From Candidatus Cloacimonadota bacterium (lineage in GTDB: Bacteria > Cloacimonadota > Cloacimonadia > JGIOTU-2), in NCBI GenBank assembly GCA_016932035.1, contig JAFGDR010000032.1, positions 1-9,822 of the forward strand: DNA of 9,822 nucleotides, read 5' to 3'. The notes beneath the pieces are model-generated. The model was not told where the DNA came from and ran no database searches. It worked only from the letters and a program-made list of their open reading frames with translations. Of the stretch, positions 1 to 7,227 are shown one piece after another (within the stretch, counting starts at the first letter, position 1; every line of letters begins with the position of its first letter). The position numbers were made by a program, and so were the translations under genes.

Positions 1-1310
1 CCATTTTTAACAATGTAATATTTTTCTGGATCTGGTTTAGGTTTTGTGGAGATTAGATTCAACTTCTGTCCTGGATAAATCGTCCAGGAATTCAAACCAT
101 TGATACTCATGAGCTGAGAAACTGAAGTTTTATAACGGGACGCAATAATCCAGAGATTTTCCCCTTTCTTTACGACATGTTCTGTAAAATAGCCACTGTT
201 TGTTTCCAAAAATTGCTTCTCAATTTGTGCAACCTTCGCTTCATCTGGAATTGAGTTCTTTGGTAGTAATACGGTAAATTCACCGGGACTTGCAACAACA
301 TCATTAACAGGTGAGTGTGTGTAATTGTTTCTCTTATAGATCTTGAGCCACGGATTCAACTCCCAAACATCTCGTATGACCGTTCCCTGTGCTTGCGCCC
401 ATTCGTCCAGTTTATAATGTCCTTCAAGTTTAAGAGGAACAATCCTGCATGTTTCATAGATGCTGGGTTCTTTTTCAAAGGATTTGGTGAAGATCTGCTC
501 TTCATTCTCGATAATATATTTAACGACAAGTGTACGCCATACATAATCATCTGTTTCTGATTTTCGTTGTATCAGGCTGAAAAAATCAGTACCTCCTTGC
601 TCATCGATCGCTTTGGTTATATTTCCTAAGCCAGAATTATACGCACAAATCGCAAGAAGGATATCGGGTGCGCCTTTTTTTGTCAGCGCTTTCATGCTCC
701 AGTTCAGATATTCACATGCAGCATGGGTCGAAGCAAAGATATCCCTGCGCAAGTCAACGAAATCATTCATTTCCAGATCATAATATTCTGCTGTCGATTT
801 CATGAACTGCCAGAAACCTGTTGCACCAGCTGATGAGTGGGCAAGGGGGCTGAGATAACTTTCCGCAACAGCAAGATATTTCACATCACTGGGTAAGTTA
901 TATTGTGTAAGAATATCCTCAATTACAGGAAAATACTTTGTTGTTCTTGGTATATATTTATATGAAAACTTAATTTCAGCATTATACCAGTCATTGAACT
1001 TTTGAAAGATACGCTCGTTTGTCAGGTCAAATACAAATCCTGAAAAGTAGAGTGTGTCTGGAAATCCAACCTGAGTTTTCATGCGGGTAGTGCTTCCCAG
1101 GTAAGCTAGCGAATCTCTGAGGAGAATTAACTTTTGATAGAGAGAATCAACTTCTTCCTGTAAGGAAGAGCGTTCCCTGTTCATACTATCAATGATGCTC
1201 TCATAATAGTCGACATGATTGAATGGCTCTTCATACTTCTTTGGTTTCTGAAGCGTCACGCAACCAGTGAGAATAAGTATAACAAGGATTGGTAATACTA
1301 TTTTCTTCAT
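1..1310 (-). CDS. mltD: MltD-like membrane-bound lytic murein transglycosylase with LysM repeats (3' end outside window)
   Basis: Cleaves the glycan strands of peptidoglycan in the periplasm. The first 436 residues are visible; the C-terminus lies beyond the left edge. Seen: a lipoprotein signal with lipobox LTGC (Cys17 would be lipidated); a heptad-like, probably coiled-coil stretch about 38-68; an SLT (GH23) domain about 130-270 with the catalytic Glu150 in VAESYLSP, then AGATGFWQF, AYNSG (223-227) and an ET..YV-type motif (SETDDYV, 251-257); an MltD-type linker containing LNP; a LysM domain about 377-421 (VVKKGENLW, YPGQKL); and the start of a second LysM at about 431 (YYIVKNG). The start at 1310 is chosen because the next Met (residue 43) would lose the lipobox. 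No good Shine-Dalgarno precedes it; instead the U-tract of the ferredoxin terminator abuts the start codon. The family call is firm; the symbol is by similarity of architecture to MltD. Confidence 0.93.
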   Translation of the reverse strand, partial: MKKIVLPILVILILTGCVTLQKPKKYEEPFNHVDYYESIIDSMNRERSSLQEEVDSLYQKLILLRDSLAYLGSTTRMKTQVGFPDTLYFSGFVFDLTNERIFQKFNDWYNAEIKFSYKYIPRTTKYFPVIEDILTQYNLPSDVKYLAVAESYLSPLAHSSAGATGFWQFMKSTAEYYDLEMNDFVDLRRDIFASTHAACEYLNWSMKALTKKGAPDILLAICAYNSGLGNITKAIDEQGGTDFFSLIQRKSETDDYVWRTLVVKYIIENEEQIFTKSFEKEPSIYETCRIVPLKLEGHYKLDEWAQAQGTVIRDVWELNPWLKIYKRNNYTHSPVNDVVASPGEFTVLLPKNSIPDEAKVAQIEKQFLETNSGYFTEHVVKKGENLWIIASRYKTSVSQLMSINGLNSWTIYPGQKLNLISTKPKPDPEKYYIVKN

Positions 1311-1345
1311 AGAAAAAAGAAGCCATCCGCATCCACGAATGGCTT
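1311..1345 (-). terminator. Rho-independent terminator after the ferredoxin gene
   Basis: Read on the minus strand, AAGCCATTCG and CGGATGGCTT form a 10-bp stem (one G-T wobble) around a 6-nt loop (positions 1320-1345), followed directly by CTTTTTTCT (1311-1319). It lies 20 nt after the ferredoxin stop codon and ends exactly one base before the mltD start codon. This is a textbook intrinsic terminator by sequence. Its position in the mltD leader means it could also act as an attenuator or a hairpin affecting mltD translation; that part is inference. Confidence 0.85.
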
Positions 1346-1365
1346 ATATTAAATTTTCTTGTTGC

Positions 1366-1536
1366 TTATTCTGAGATCGCTTCAGTAGGGCATTCTGCAA
1401 TACATGCTCCGCAATCAACACAGAGATCAGCGTCGCATTCGGCATAATCGCCTACAACAGACAGTGCTTCGGTGGGACATACATCAACACACACCCCGCA
1501 AGCAACACATTTTTCTTTATCAATTTTTACTGCCAT
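1366..1536 (-). CDS. 2[4Fe-4S] ferredoxin, 56 aa
   Basis: Small cytoplasmic low-potential electron carrier of the clostridial/bacterial 2[4Fe-4S] type. Two complete cluster motifs are present: C10-x2-C13-x2-C16-x3-C20-P and C39-x2-C42-x2-C45-x3-C49-P, the arrangement in which the last Cys of each motif serves the other cluster. An additional Cys34 lies between the motifs and is not needed for cluster binding. Length (56 aa) is normal for the family. The start at 1536 (MAVKIDKEKC) is preferred because GGAGGA lies 4 nt upstream; a GTG at 1551 is in frame but would place the ribosome binding site inside the gene. It follows tatD after a 64-nt gap and is closed by a strong terminator, so it may be the last gene of the operon or have its own promoter. 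Its redox partner is not evident from the window. Confidence 0.95.
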   Translation of the reverse strand: MAVKIDKEKCVACGVCVDVCPTEALSVVGDYAECDADLCVDCGACIAECPTEAISE

Positions 1537-1540
1537 GGTT

Positions 1541-1546
1541 TCCTCC
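1541..1546 (-). promoter_or_regulatory. Ribosome binding site deciding the ferredoxin start
   Basis: Minus-strand GGAGGA, 4 nt before the ATG at 1536. It selects this ATG over the in-frame GTG at 1551, which lies upstream of it. Confidence 0.8.
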
Positions 1547-1600
1547 ACCACTATACGATTTCATTTCTATTTTCTCCGAAATATTTTTTTAAGTTTTATT

Positions 1601-2365
1601 CTAATCAAGTTTTTTATGCAAAGAGAAGAAATTTTCTGCATTTTCAGTCGTTTGCCTTGCTATTTCAAGAGGACTTTTCATCTTGATTTCTGCAATATGT
1701 TGTATGATGTATTCGACATATTCCGGTCTATTCCGCTTGCCACGATATGGATAAGGAGTGAGAAAAGGAGCATCGGTTTCGACAAAATACTGGTCATCTG
1801 GTATGTCTCGGATCGTGCCAAAATACAATCCTTTATCAAAGGTAACAGAGCCGGTAAATGAAATGAACCAGCCCTGCTCGAGCACCTCACGGGCAAAATT
1901 ATAATCACCCGAAAAACAATGAAACACAACTCCCCGAGGTTTATACTTCTTGAGTATTTCAAACACATCGATATGAGCATTTCTGTCATGGACAACGACC
2001 GGTAAATCTCTTTCTTTTGCAACTTGTAGCTGCGCTTCGAATATGTTCTTTTGCAAATCATGAGGTGTGATATTTCGAAAATAATCAAGACCGATCTCAC
2101 CAAGTGCCACGATCGATGCATCATCGAGTAATTCCCGAAGAATGTTCTCATCATAGGACTTTGCATCATGGGGATGCCAACCGGCAGTTGCAAATAGGTT
2201 TTTGTATTGGTGGGCAAGCTCAATCGCCTGTCTCGAGGTTTTCTCATCTATTCCTATATTGATGATAGCTTTAATCCCTCTTGAGAATGCTTGAGCGATC
2301 ACATCATCGCGGTCTTTGTCATAGGAATCAAACTGCAAATGGGAATGGGTGTCTATGAACAGCAT
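1601..2365 (-). CDS. tatD: TatD-family metal-dependent hydrolase/DNase, 254 aa
   Basis: Member of the TatD family of TIM-barrel amidohydrolase-like metalloenzymes, cytoplasmic, with characterised members acting as 3'-5' exonucleases or DNases. The metal-site residues can be followed: H7 and H9 in the N-terminal THSHLQF, E90 in GEIGLDYF, H126 in VVVHDR, H149 in FHCFSG and D198 in ETDAPFL. The C-terminus ends with the usual TTENAENFF-type motif. Length (254 aa) is typical. The ATG at 2365 comes 2 nt after the lpxK stop (TAAATATG), with only a weak purine-rich stretch upstream, so translation is probably coupled to lpxK. The exact substrate cannot be read from sequence; members of this family (TatD, YcfH, YjjV) are hard to tell apart, so the symbol denotes the family. 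Confidence 0.94.
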   Translation of the reverse strand: MLFIDTHSHLQFDSYDKDRDDVIAQAFSRGIKAIINIGIDEKTSRQAIELAHQYKNLFATAGWHPHDAKSYDENILRELLDDASIVALGEIGLDYFRNITPHDLQKNIFEAQLQVAKERDLPVVVHDRNAHIDVFEILKKYKPRGVVFHCFSGDYNFAREVLEQGWFISFTGSVTFDKGLYFGTIRDIPDDQYFVETDAPFLTPYPYRGKRNRPEYVEYIIQHIAEIKMKSPLEIARQTTENAENFFSLHKKLD

Positions 2366-2367
2366 AT

Positions 2368-3435
2368 TTACATCTCTTTCTTTAATGCATCTACAATGCC
2401 ATTGAATATCTCAAACTCATTGATGATGACCTTCAGTTTTGCATAATAGAATTTTGAATAATCAATGTTCAGATTTTTCAACTTCACATAATCCTTCTCA
2501 GTTGTTATGATCATATCCGCTTTAGATTTCTCTGCTTTTTTTATTATTTCATGTACATCATTATCATTATACTCATGATGATCTTTGAATTTCAGATGAT
2601 TCACAATATCAAAACCGCACCTCTGCAAACTGTTTTCAAATGATAAAGGATTACCTATACCGGATACAAGCATGACTTTTTTGCCGGTAACAGATCCAAG
2701 TTTTTCCTCTTTACTATCTTGAAAATGTATGAGACTTCTGATCTGATAAGTAGTTGAAATTAAAGGTGCTGAATATTTTTTGAGCTGCTTGGGAATATAA
2801 TATTCATCAGAAATGTCATTCATAACATAGCAATCTGCATGCTTTATTGCTGAAGCAGGTTCTCTGAGCATTCCTGCAGGTATAACAAATCCATTACCTA
2901 TTGGATTCTTACCATTAAAGAGAAGAAAATCATAGTCGTGTTTGACGTGAAGGTGTTGAAAAGAATCATCCAGAATGATAACATTTGGTGAGAATTTGTT
3001 TTGGAGAAACTTGATAGCTGCTTTTCGATTGCTTCCAACGATTACGGGAATGCCTTTGCAATTATTTGCAATAAGAAGCGGTTCATCACCCGCCAAATAG
3101 GTGTCTTCAAAAATTTGCTCTTCGTCTGAAATGAGTTTTATCGTATGTTCAAAAGCGCCTTTATAACCTCGATGTGATACAGCAACTTTCAAATTCTCAT
3201 GTTTCAGAGCGTGTGCAAGCAAGATCGTAAAGGGAGTTTTACCATTACCCCCAACCGTGTGATTTCCTACAGAAATAATGAAGGCATCAGCTTTGTATGA
3301 TCTGAAAAATCTATATGAATAGAGAATTCGTCTCAGGCAAAGGATCAAAGAAAAAAGAAAAGCAAGGGGCAAAAATAGGTACGAAAGGATACTTCTCTTT
3401 ACCCAATGCTTCTCAATAAATGAGTGTGCAGACAT
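2368..3435 (-). CDS. lpxK: Tetraacyldisaccharide 4'-kinase (lipid A synthesis), 355 aa
   Basis: Transfers phosphate from ATP to the 4' position of the lipid A disaccharide, making lipid IVA at the cytoplasmic face of the inner membrane. Seen in order: an N-terminal hydrophobic helix about 14-36; the P-loop VGGNGKTP (61-68; usually VGGTGKTP); SHRGYKG (87-93); GDEPLLIA (116-123); the family motif DDSFQH (156-161, normally DDGFQH) followed by V-K-H-D-Y-D-F; AGMLREP (187-193); VSGIGNP (257-263); the FKDHHEY motif (283-289); and TTEKDYVKL (311-319). Length is typical. It begins 2 nt after the lemA stop without a clear Shine-Dalgarno, implying coupling to lemA, and is followed 2 nt later by tatD. 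No other lipid A gene (lpxB, waaA, msbA) is in the window. It shows that the host makes lipid A. Confidence 0.95.
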   Translation of the reverse strand: MSAHSFIEKHWVKRSILSYLFLPLAFLFSLILCLRRILYSYRFFRSYKADAFIISVGNHTVGGNGKTPFTILLAHALKHENLKVAVSHRGYKGAFEHTIKLISDEEQIFEDTYLAGDEPLLIANNCKGIPVIVGSNRKAAIKFLQNKFSPNVIILDDSFQHLHVKHDYDFLLFNGKNPIGNGFVIPAGMLREPASAIKHADCYVMNDISDEYYIPKQLKKYSAPLISTTYQIRSLIHFQDSKEEKLGSVTGKKVMLVSGIGNPLSFENSLQRCGFDIVNHLKFKDHHEYNDNDVHEIIKKAEKSKADMIITTEKDYVKLKNLNIDYSKFYYAKLKVIINEFEIFNGIVDALKKEM

Positions 3436-3437
3436 GG

Positions 3438-4037
3438 TTAGTCAAAATTTACTTCTGGAGTTTCTCTCTCGCTTTCGTCGATCTGGTACAGTGGTGCTTT
3501 ATCAAAGTTGAAGATTCCGGCAAAAATGTTATTAGGGAATATTGAAATATTCTTATTATACACTGTGACGACTTCATTGTATCTCATACGGGCAACAGTG
3601 ATGCGATTCTCGGTTCCAGCTAGTTCATCCTGGAGTCGGATAAAATTCGTACTTGCTTTCAGGTCTGGGTACTGCTCCACCACGACCATCAATTTTGATA
3701 ATGCCTGTGTAAGTCCTGCTTGTGCCTGCTGGAATTGCTGCATCATTTCAGGAGTCAGATTATTAGCATCGATATTTATCGATGTTGCTTTTGCACGAGC
3801 CTCGATCACTTCGGTAAAAGTCTCTTTTTCATGAGCAGCATATCCTTTTACGGTATTCACAAGATTTGGAATAAGATCAGCCCGTCTTTTGTACTGGTTA
3901 TCGATCTCCGCCCAGTTGTTTTCTACATCAAGCTTCTGCTGGACAAAGGAATTATATTTCCCTTTGACATAGCCATATAAAGCAATTGCTAAAACAACAA
4001 CGATGATAATTGCTATAATACATCCCTTTTTTTTCAT
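3438..4037 (-). CDS. lemA: LemA family membrane protein, 199 aa
   Basis: LemA family protein: one N-terminal transmembrane helix (about residues 5-24) and a long helical-bundle domain. The family signature is clear: W42 followed by a D-x-Q-Y-K-R-R-A-D-L-I-P-N-L-V-N type run at about 46-61, VKGYAAHEKETF, the ARAKA segment, VVVEQYPDLKA and ELAGTENRI with YN downstream. Length is typical. GGAGGA stands 3 nt before the ATG, and the tricorn-like gene ends 12 nt upstream. The molecular role of LemA is not established; many genomes pair it with a TPM-domain (YgcG-like) or HtpX gene, neither of which is adjacent here. Its neighbours instead are an exported peptidase and lpxK, consistent with some envelope role, but that is inference only. 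Confidence 0.95.
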   Translation of the reverse strand: MKKKGCIIAIIIVVVLAIALYGYVKGKYNSFVQQKLDVENNWAEIDNQYKRRADLIPNLVNTVKGYAAHEKETFTEVIEARAKATSINIDANNLTPEMMQQFQQAQAGLTQALSKLMVVVEQYPDLKASTNFIRLQDELAGTENRITVARMRYNEVVTVYNKNISIFPNNIFAGIFNFDKAPLYQIDESERETPEVNFD

Positions 4038-4049
4038 GTATCCTCCAGT

Positions 4050-7000
4050 TTATTGAAGTTCTTTTAATAATTCTTCAACAGCCCTTTTGAGCTGAACATC
4101 GTTATCTTCTATTTTTTCTTCAAAGGTTTGATCAAGATAGATATCCGGCTTTGCACCGGTGCCTTCCATATTTACGTCATCGGCAGAATACCAGCCGGTC
4201 CCCGGCATTCGCATACTTGAACCATCCATGAAATATCTATGCCCTGTACCTATCACAGAACCGCTTGTGGGCATGCCGATGACTTTGCCAAGCTCAAAAT
4301 GCTGATAAATATTGGGAAATATCTCTGCATCTGAGAATGAATTCTGATTGATAAGCAGGATCGTCGGTTTGGTCCATGTATCACCCGGGAACGGTACTTT
4401 TTGTACATTGAATATACGATTTGTCGTAAAAGCATAAGGTTCTTTCGTTAAGAGCTCAATGAGCCAGTCATGAATCCAGCCGCCGGGATTGTTGCGCACG
4501 TCGATAATAAGTGCTTCCTTCTGCCAGTTATTGGCAAACACATCCTGGACAAATTCTTCATATGAACCCCATCCCATGCTTCTGATATGAGCATATCCGA
4601 TACGTCCATTGGAAAGTTCATCAGTCATTTCTTTGCGTGAGGAGACCCAGTCATCGTACCACATACCATAATGCTGCCACCAGGAAAGACCTTGGATCTC
4701 AATGGTGGCGATACTATCAGGAGTCTGGATTTTCAACTCGATCTTATCACGCTCTTTATTAAAGAATAAGGGGTCGATAGCAGTTTCTTCTGTTATTTCT
4801 TTTCCGTCGACTGCAAGAAGCACATCTCCAGGCTTTATCCCATGTGGCTTGTTGAGTTTTGATTTTCTAAAAATCTGCTTGAACTTAATCCCCTTTTTAG
4901 GAACATCTGAATAATCAAGGGTGAATCCGCCATATGCTTTCTGGAATGTTCTGACCGGATTGTCATCTCTAGCATAGAAACCAGTATGCGATGCATTCAC
5001 TTCACCCATCATTTCAGAATACACATAATCCAGAACATCCGGGGAATAGGCATAATCCATGTATGGATAGTACTTTTTAAATGATGTATCCCAGTCTATG
5101 TCGTGCATGCCTGGATCATAAAACCCACGCTTGAAAGCCATCCATGCTTGTTCAAAAACTGTCTTATTCAACGCAAGTTTATCATAGGTGTAAGTGAATT
5201 CATTTTCCAATGTTTCTGTTGAACCATCGGTTGTTATCTTTTTCAGTGAATTCATTATTACACAATAGAAGCAGTCGTTTTCATCATTATATATCATATG
5301 CTCGGGTCGATCAAGAAAGGTCGTGATCTCCTCATCATTTTTACCTTCGTAATCAACCTTGCGCAATGTATAAAGGTTATCTTCTGATCGATTAATATAA
5401 TATAACGTACTGTCTTCATCAGTAGCAATAATGTAGTTATGTTCTTTCTTTGATGTGATAACCTTAACCCGCTTTCTTATATCTTCAAAATCGATCGTGA
5501 TCGTTACTTCTTCCTCATCTTCTTCATCTTCATCCTCATCCTCTATGCCTTCATCATGTTTTTTATCTTTATCTTTTTTGTCTTTTGATTTCTTATTATC
5601 GTCATTTTTCTCATCATCTTCCGGATTGAGAATGGGATCCCAATAATCGGTATAATCCCAGAAATCTTCTTTTGCATGAAGGTCCATTCTGCAAATATCC
5701 TCATCACGATTAAAGAAAATATACGATCCCTGCTTTCCCCAGATCGGTGAGTGCATATTACCATGATAGGGATAAAGCGCTGTTTTTTCTTTTGTATCAA
5801 AATTGTAGAGATAAAGGATCTCATCCCATGTGCCTTGGGTCAGCACGAAATAGAGGGCATACTTCTGGTCGGGACTCACCTCGAAGCTTGAACTAACAAC
5901 TTGATCAGTTATAAGTGCTTGAACTTTGTCTTTCTCTGGATCGAGAAGTGCTATATTGTTCCAGTCCTCTTTCTCAGAATATTTTACGATTAAACCTACT
6001 TTATCAGCATAATAGATTTCGTTCACATATGCATTTTTGAACCATGAAATATGCTGAATTTTGTCTGGTTCAGAAATATTCACTTTGTAAAGCTGCTGAT
6101 TACCCTTATCATAAGTTGTGAAATATATTGTTTTATTATCACCGGAAATTGCAATATCTCCAATTCCCTTCTGGGAGAAGGTTAGCTGCTTTACATCACC
6201 TCCCTTTTCCGGGATTGCAAAGAGGTCAAACTTATAGGTGAATGCAACCATTTTACCGTCAGGAGATACAGAGAAGTTTGAAACTCTATTCACATACTCT
6301 TCGGTCACTTCCATGCTTTCAAGGAAATCCTGTTTGATGTCTATAGGAATTTTCTTGATCCTGCCATTATCACTATTGTATGACCAGATTTCATCAAAAA
6401 GTGTGAATACAAGATTATCTTTCTCCCGTGCTATACTGAGTTGTCGTGCTGACCAGTAATCAAAATCAGAGAGCTGCTGCGGATTGTCGAAATCGTAATT
6501 CTCCGCGAAATAAAGCTGGAGTACTGCTCGGTTATCTTTTACAAAATCTGCTCCACAAAAATAGATGCGATCATTAACATAAGAATAAACGGGATATCGT
6601 TCCGTATATTCGGTATGAGTTAATTGCACATATGTTTTCTCTTTGATATTATATTCCCATAACTCACCATTATGACTTCCAGTGTATCGCTCTCTGTCAG
6701 GATCCCCTCTATAGCTAAAGATTATCTTTTTATTATCGGGAGAGAGTTGCGCAATAGAACTGCCAATCTCGGTTATCAGTTTTGGATGAGTTCCGTCAAG
6801 AGGTACTTCCATGAAATTTGTACGGTTCGGTAACTGGTATCCAGCCCCAAGAAACTTCTTTCCGTTTTTAAACCAGTCAAGGACTGTTATATTTTCTTTG
6901 CAGATGCACCTCGCAGTTCCACCTTCAGATGGAATTACATATATGCCACCGAATCCATCTCGGTTCGAATTAAAAGCAATGGTTTTGCCGTCAGGCGAAA

Positions 7001-7208
7001 AAACAGGATTATAATCATCACCTTTTGAAACAGTAAGTCTTTTTACCTCACCACCTTCAAACGGTACCAGCCACAGATCTGACAAATATGTAAAACAAAC
7101 AGTTGAACCGTCTGGTGAGAGTACTGGTTGATTCATAAAATGCGGTTCTACTGCAGAAAGTGATTCAACCAGAAGCAGTATCACACACATGAGAAACCAT
7201 TTTTGCAT
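4050..7208 (-). CDS. Exported tricorn-like serine peptidase (S41 family), 1052 aa
   Basis: Tricorn-type peptidase expected to degrade peptides. Seen in order: a signal peptide (1-19, cleavage after SLSA); beta-propeller regions with repeated SPDG/PD40 motifs (e.g. PVFSPDGKTIAF, SVSPDGKMVAF) over about 20-670; a charged Asp/Glu/Lys linker inserted at 530-567; the C1 helical domain (about 679-745) with the GEVNASHTG motif (Ser740-His741); a PDZ domain about 757-840 (GIKPGDVLLAVDGKEIT); and the C2 core with IIDVRNNPGG (901-910), NSFSDAE (nucleophile Ser959, then Asp960) and MEGTGAKPD (Glu1015). These match the Ser-His-Ser-Glu catalytic set of tricorn, so the protein looks active. The ATG at 7208 is chosen because it gives the signal peptide and has GGGGAG 4 nt upstream; an earlier in-frame ATG at 7337 would overlap nrdJ. 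Unlike the cytosolic archaeal enzyme it should be periplasmic or secreted. Substrate unknown. Confidence 0.92.
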   Translation of the reverse strand: MQKWFLMCVILLLVESLSAVEPHFMNQPVLSPDGSTVCFTYLSDLWLVPFEGGEVKRLTVSKGDDYNPVFSPDGKTIAFNSNRDGFGGIYVIPSEGGTARCICKENITVLDWFKNGKKFLGAGYQLPNRTNFMEVPLDGTHPKLITEIGSSIAQLSPDNKKIIFSYRGDPDRERYTGSHNGELWEYNIKEKTYVQLTHTEYTERYPVYSYVNDRIYFCGADFVKDNRAVLQLYFAENYDFDNPQQLSDFDYWSARQLSIAREKDNLVFTLFDEIWSYNSDNGRIKKIPIDIKQDFLESMEVTEEYVNRVSNFSVSPDGKMVAFTYKFDLFAIPEKGGDVKQLTFSQKGIGDIAISGDNKTIYFTTYDKGNQQLYKVNISEPDKIQHISWFKNAYVNEIYYADKVGLIVKYSEKEDWNNIALLDPEKDKVQALITDQVVSSSFEVSPDQKYALYFVLTQGTWDEILYLYNFDTKEKTALYPYHGNMHSPIWGKQGSYIFFNRDEDICRMDLHAKEDFWDYTDYWDPILNPEDDEKNDDNKKSKDKKDKDKKHDEGIEDEDEDEEDEEEVTITIDFEDIRKRVKVITSKKEHNYIIATDEDSTLYYINRSEDNLYTLRKVDYEGKNDEEITTFLDRPEHMIYNDENDCFYCVIMNSLKKITTDGSTETLENEFTYTYDKLALNKTVFEQAWMAFKRGFYDPGMHDIDWDTSFKKYYPYMDYAYSPDVLDYVYSEMMGEVNASHTGFYARDDNPVRTFQKAYGGFTLDYSDVPKKGIKFKQIFRKSKLNKPHGIKPGDVLLAVDGKEITEETAIDPLFFNKERDKIELKIQTPDSIATIEIQGLSWWQHYGMWYDDWVSSRKEMTDELSNGRIGYAHIRSMGWGSYEEFVQDVFANNWQKEALIIDVRNNPGGWIHDWLIELLTKEPYAFTTNRIFNVQKVPFPGDTWTKPTILLINQNSFSDAEIFPNIYQHFELGKVIGMPTSGSVIGTGHRYFMDGSSMRMPGTGWYSADDVNMEGTGAKPDIYLDQTFEEKIEDNDVQLKRAVEELLKELQ
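5508..5621 (-). repeat. Low-complexity charged linker in the tricorn-like peptidase
   Basis: Codes for residues about 530-567: a Lys/Asp-rich half (KKSKDKKDKDKK) followed by an almost pure Asp/Glu run. At the DNA level it is a chain of GAN and AAR codons, a trinucleotide-type simple repeat in frame, so length changes would stay in frame. It is inserted between propeller segments; comparable Lys/Asp-rich insertions occur in other bacterial tricorn homologues (from memory of the family). Confidence 0.75.
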
Positions 7209-7212
7209 GAGT

Positions 7213-7218
7213 CTCCCC
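7213..7218 (-). promoter_or_regulatory. Ribosome binding site deciding the tricorn-like gene start
   Basis: Minus-strand GGGGAG, 4 nt before the ATG at 7208 and inside the 19-nt gap after the nrdJ stop. It supports the signal-peptide start over the longer frame that would run back into nrdJ. Confidence 0.75.
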
Positions 7219-7227
7219 TTTCGTATA

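Noticed and set aside
315-560. Open frames on both strands inside the mltD region
   Set aside because: They are out of frame with the mltD coding sequence, which carries SLT and LysM motifs throughout this stretch.
1537-1551. GTG start giving a 61-residue ferredoxin
   Set aside because: The extra codons are the ribosome binding site itself; the ATG at 1536 has ideal spacing and gives the usual ferredoxin N-terminus.
1552-1615. Possible ferredoxin promoter in the AT-rich tatD-ferredoxin gap (TTGATT with AATATT at 17 bp)
   Set aside because: Each box matches only four of six consensus bases and such matches are expected by chance in AT-rich DNA.
5455-5646. Plus-strand frame encoding a poly-Ser protein
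   Set aside because: It is the antisense shadow of the Asp/Glu/Lys linker of the peptidase, with no ribosome binding site or recognisable domain.
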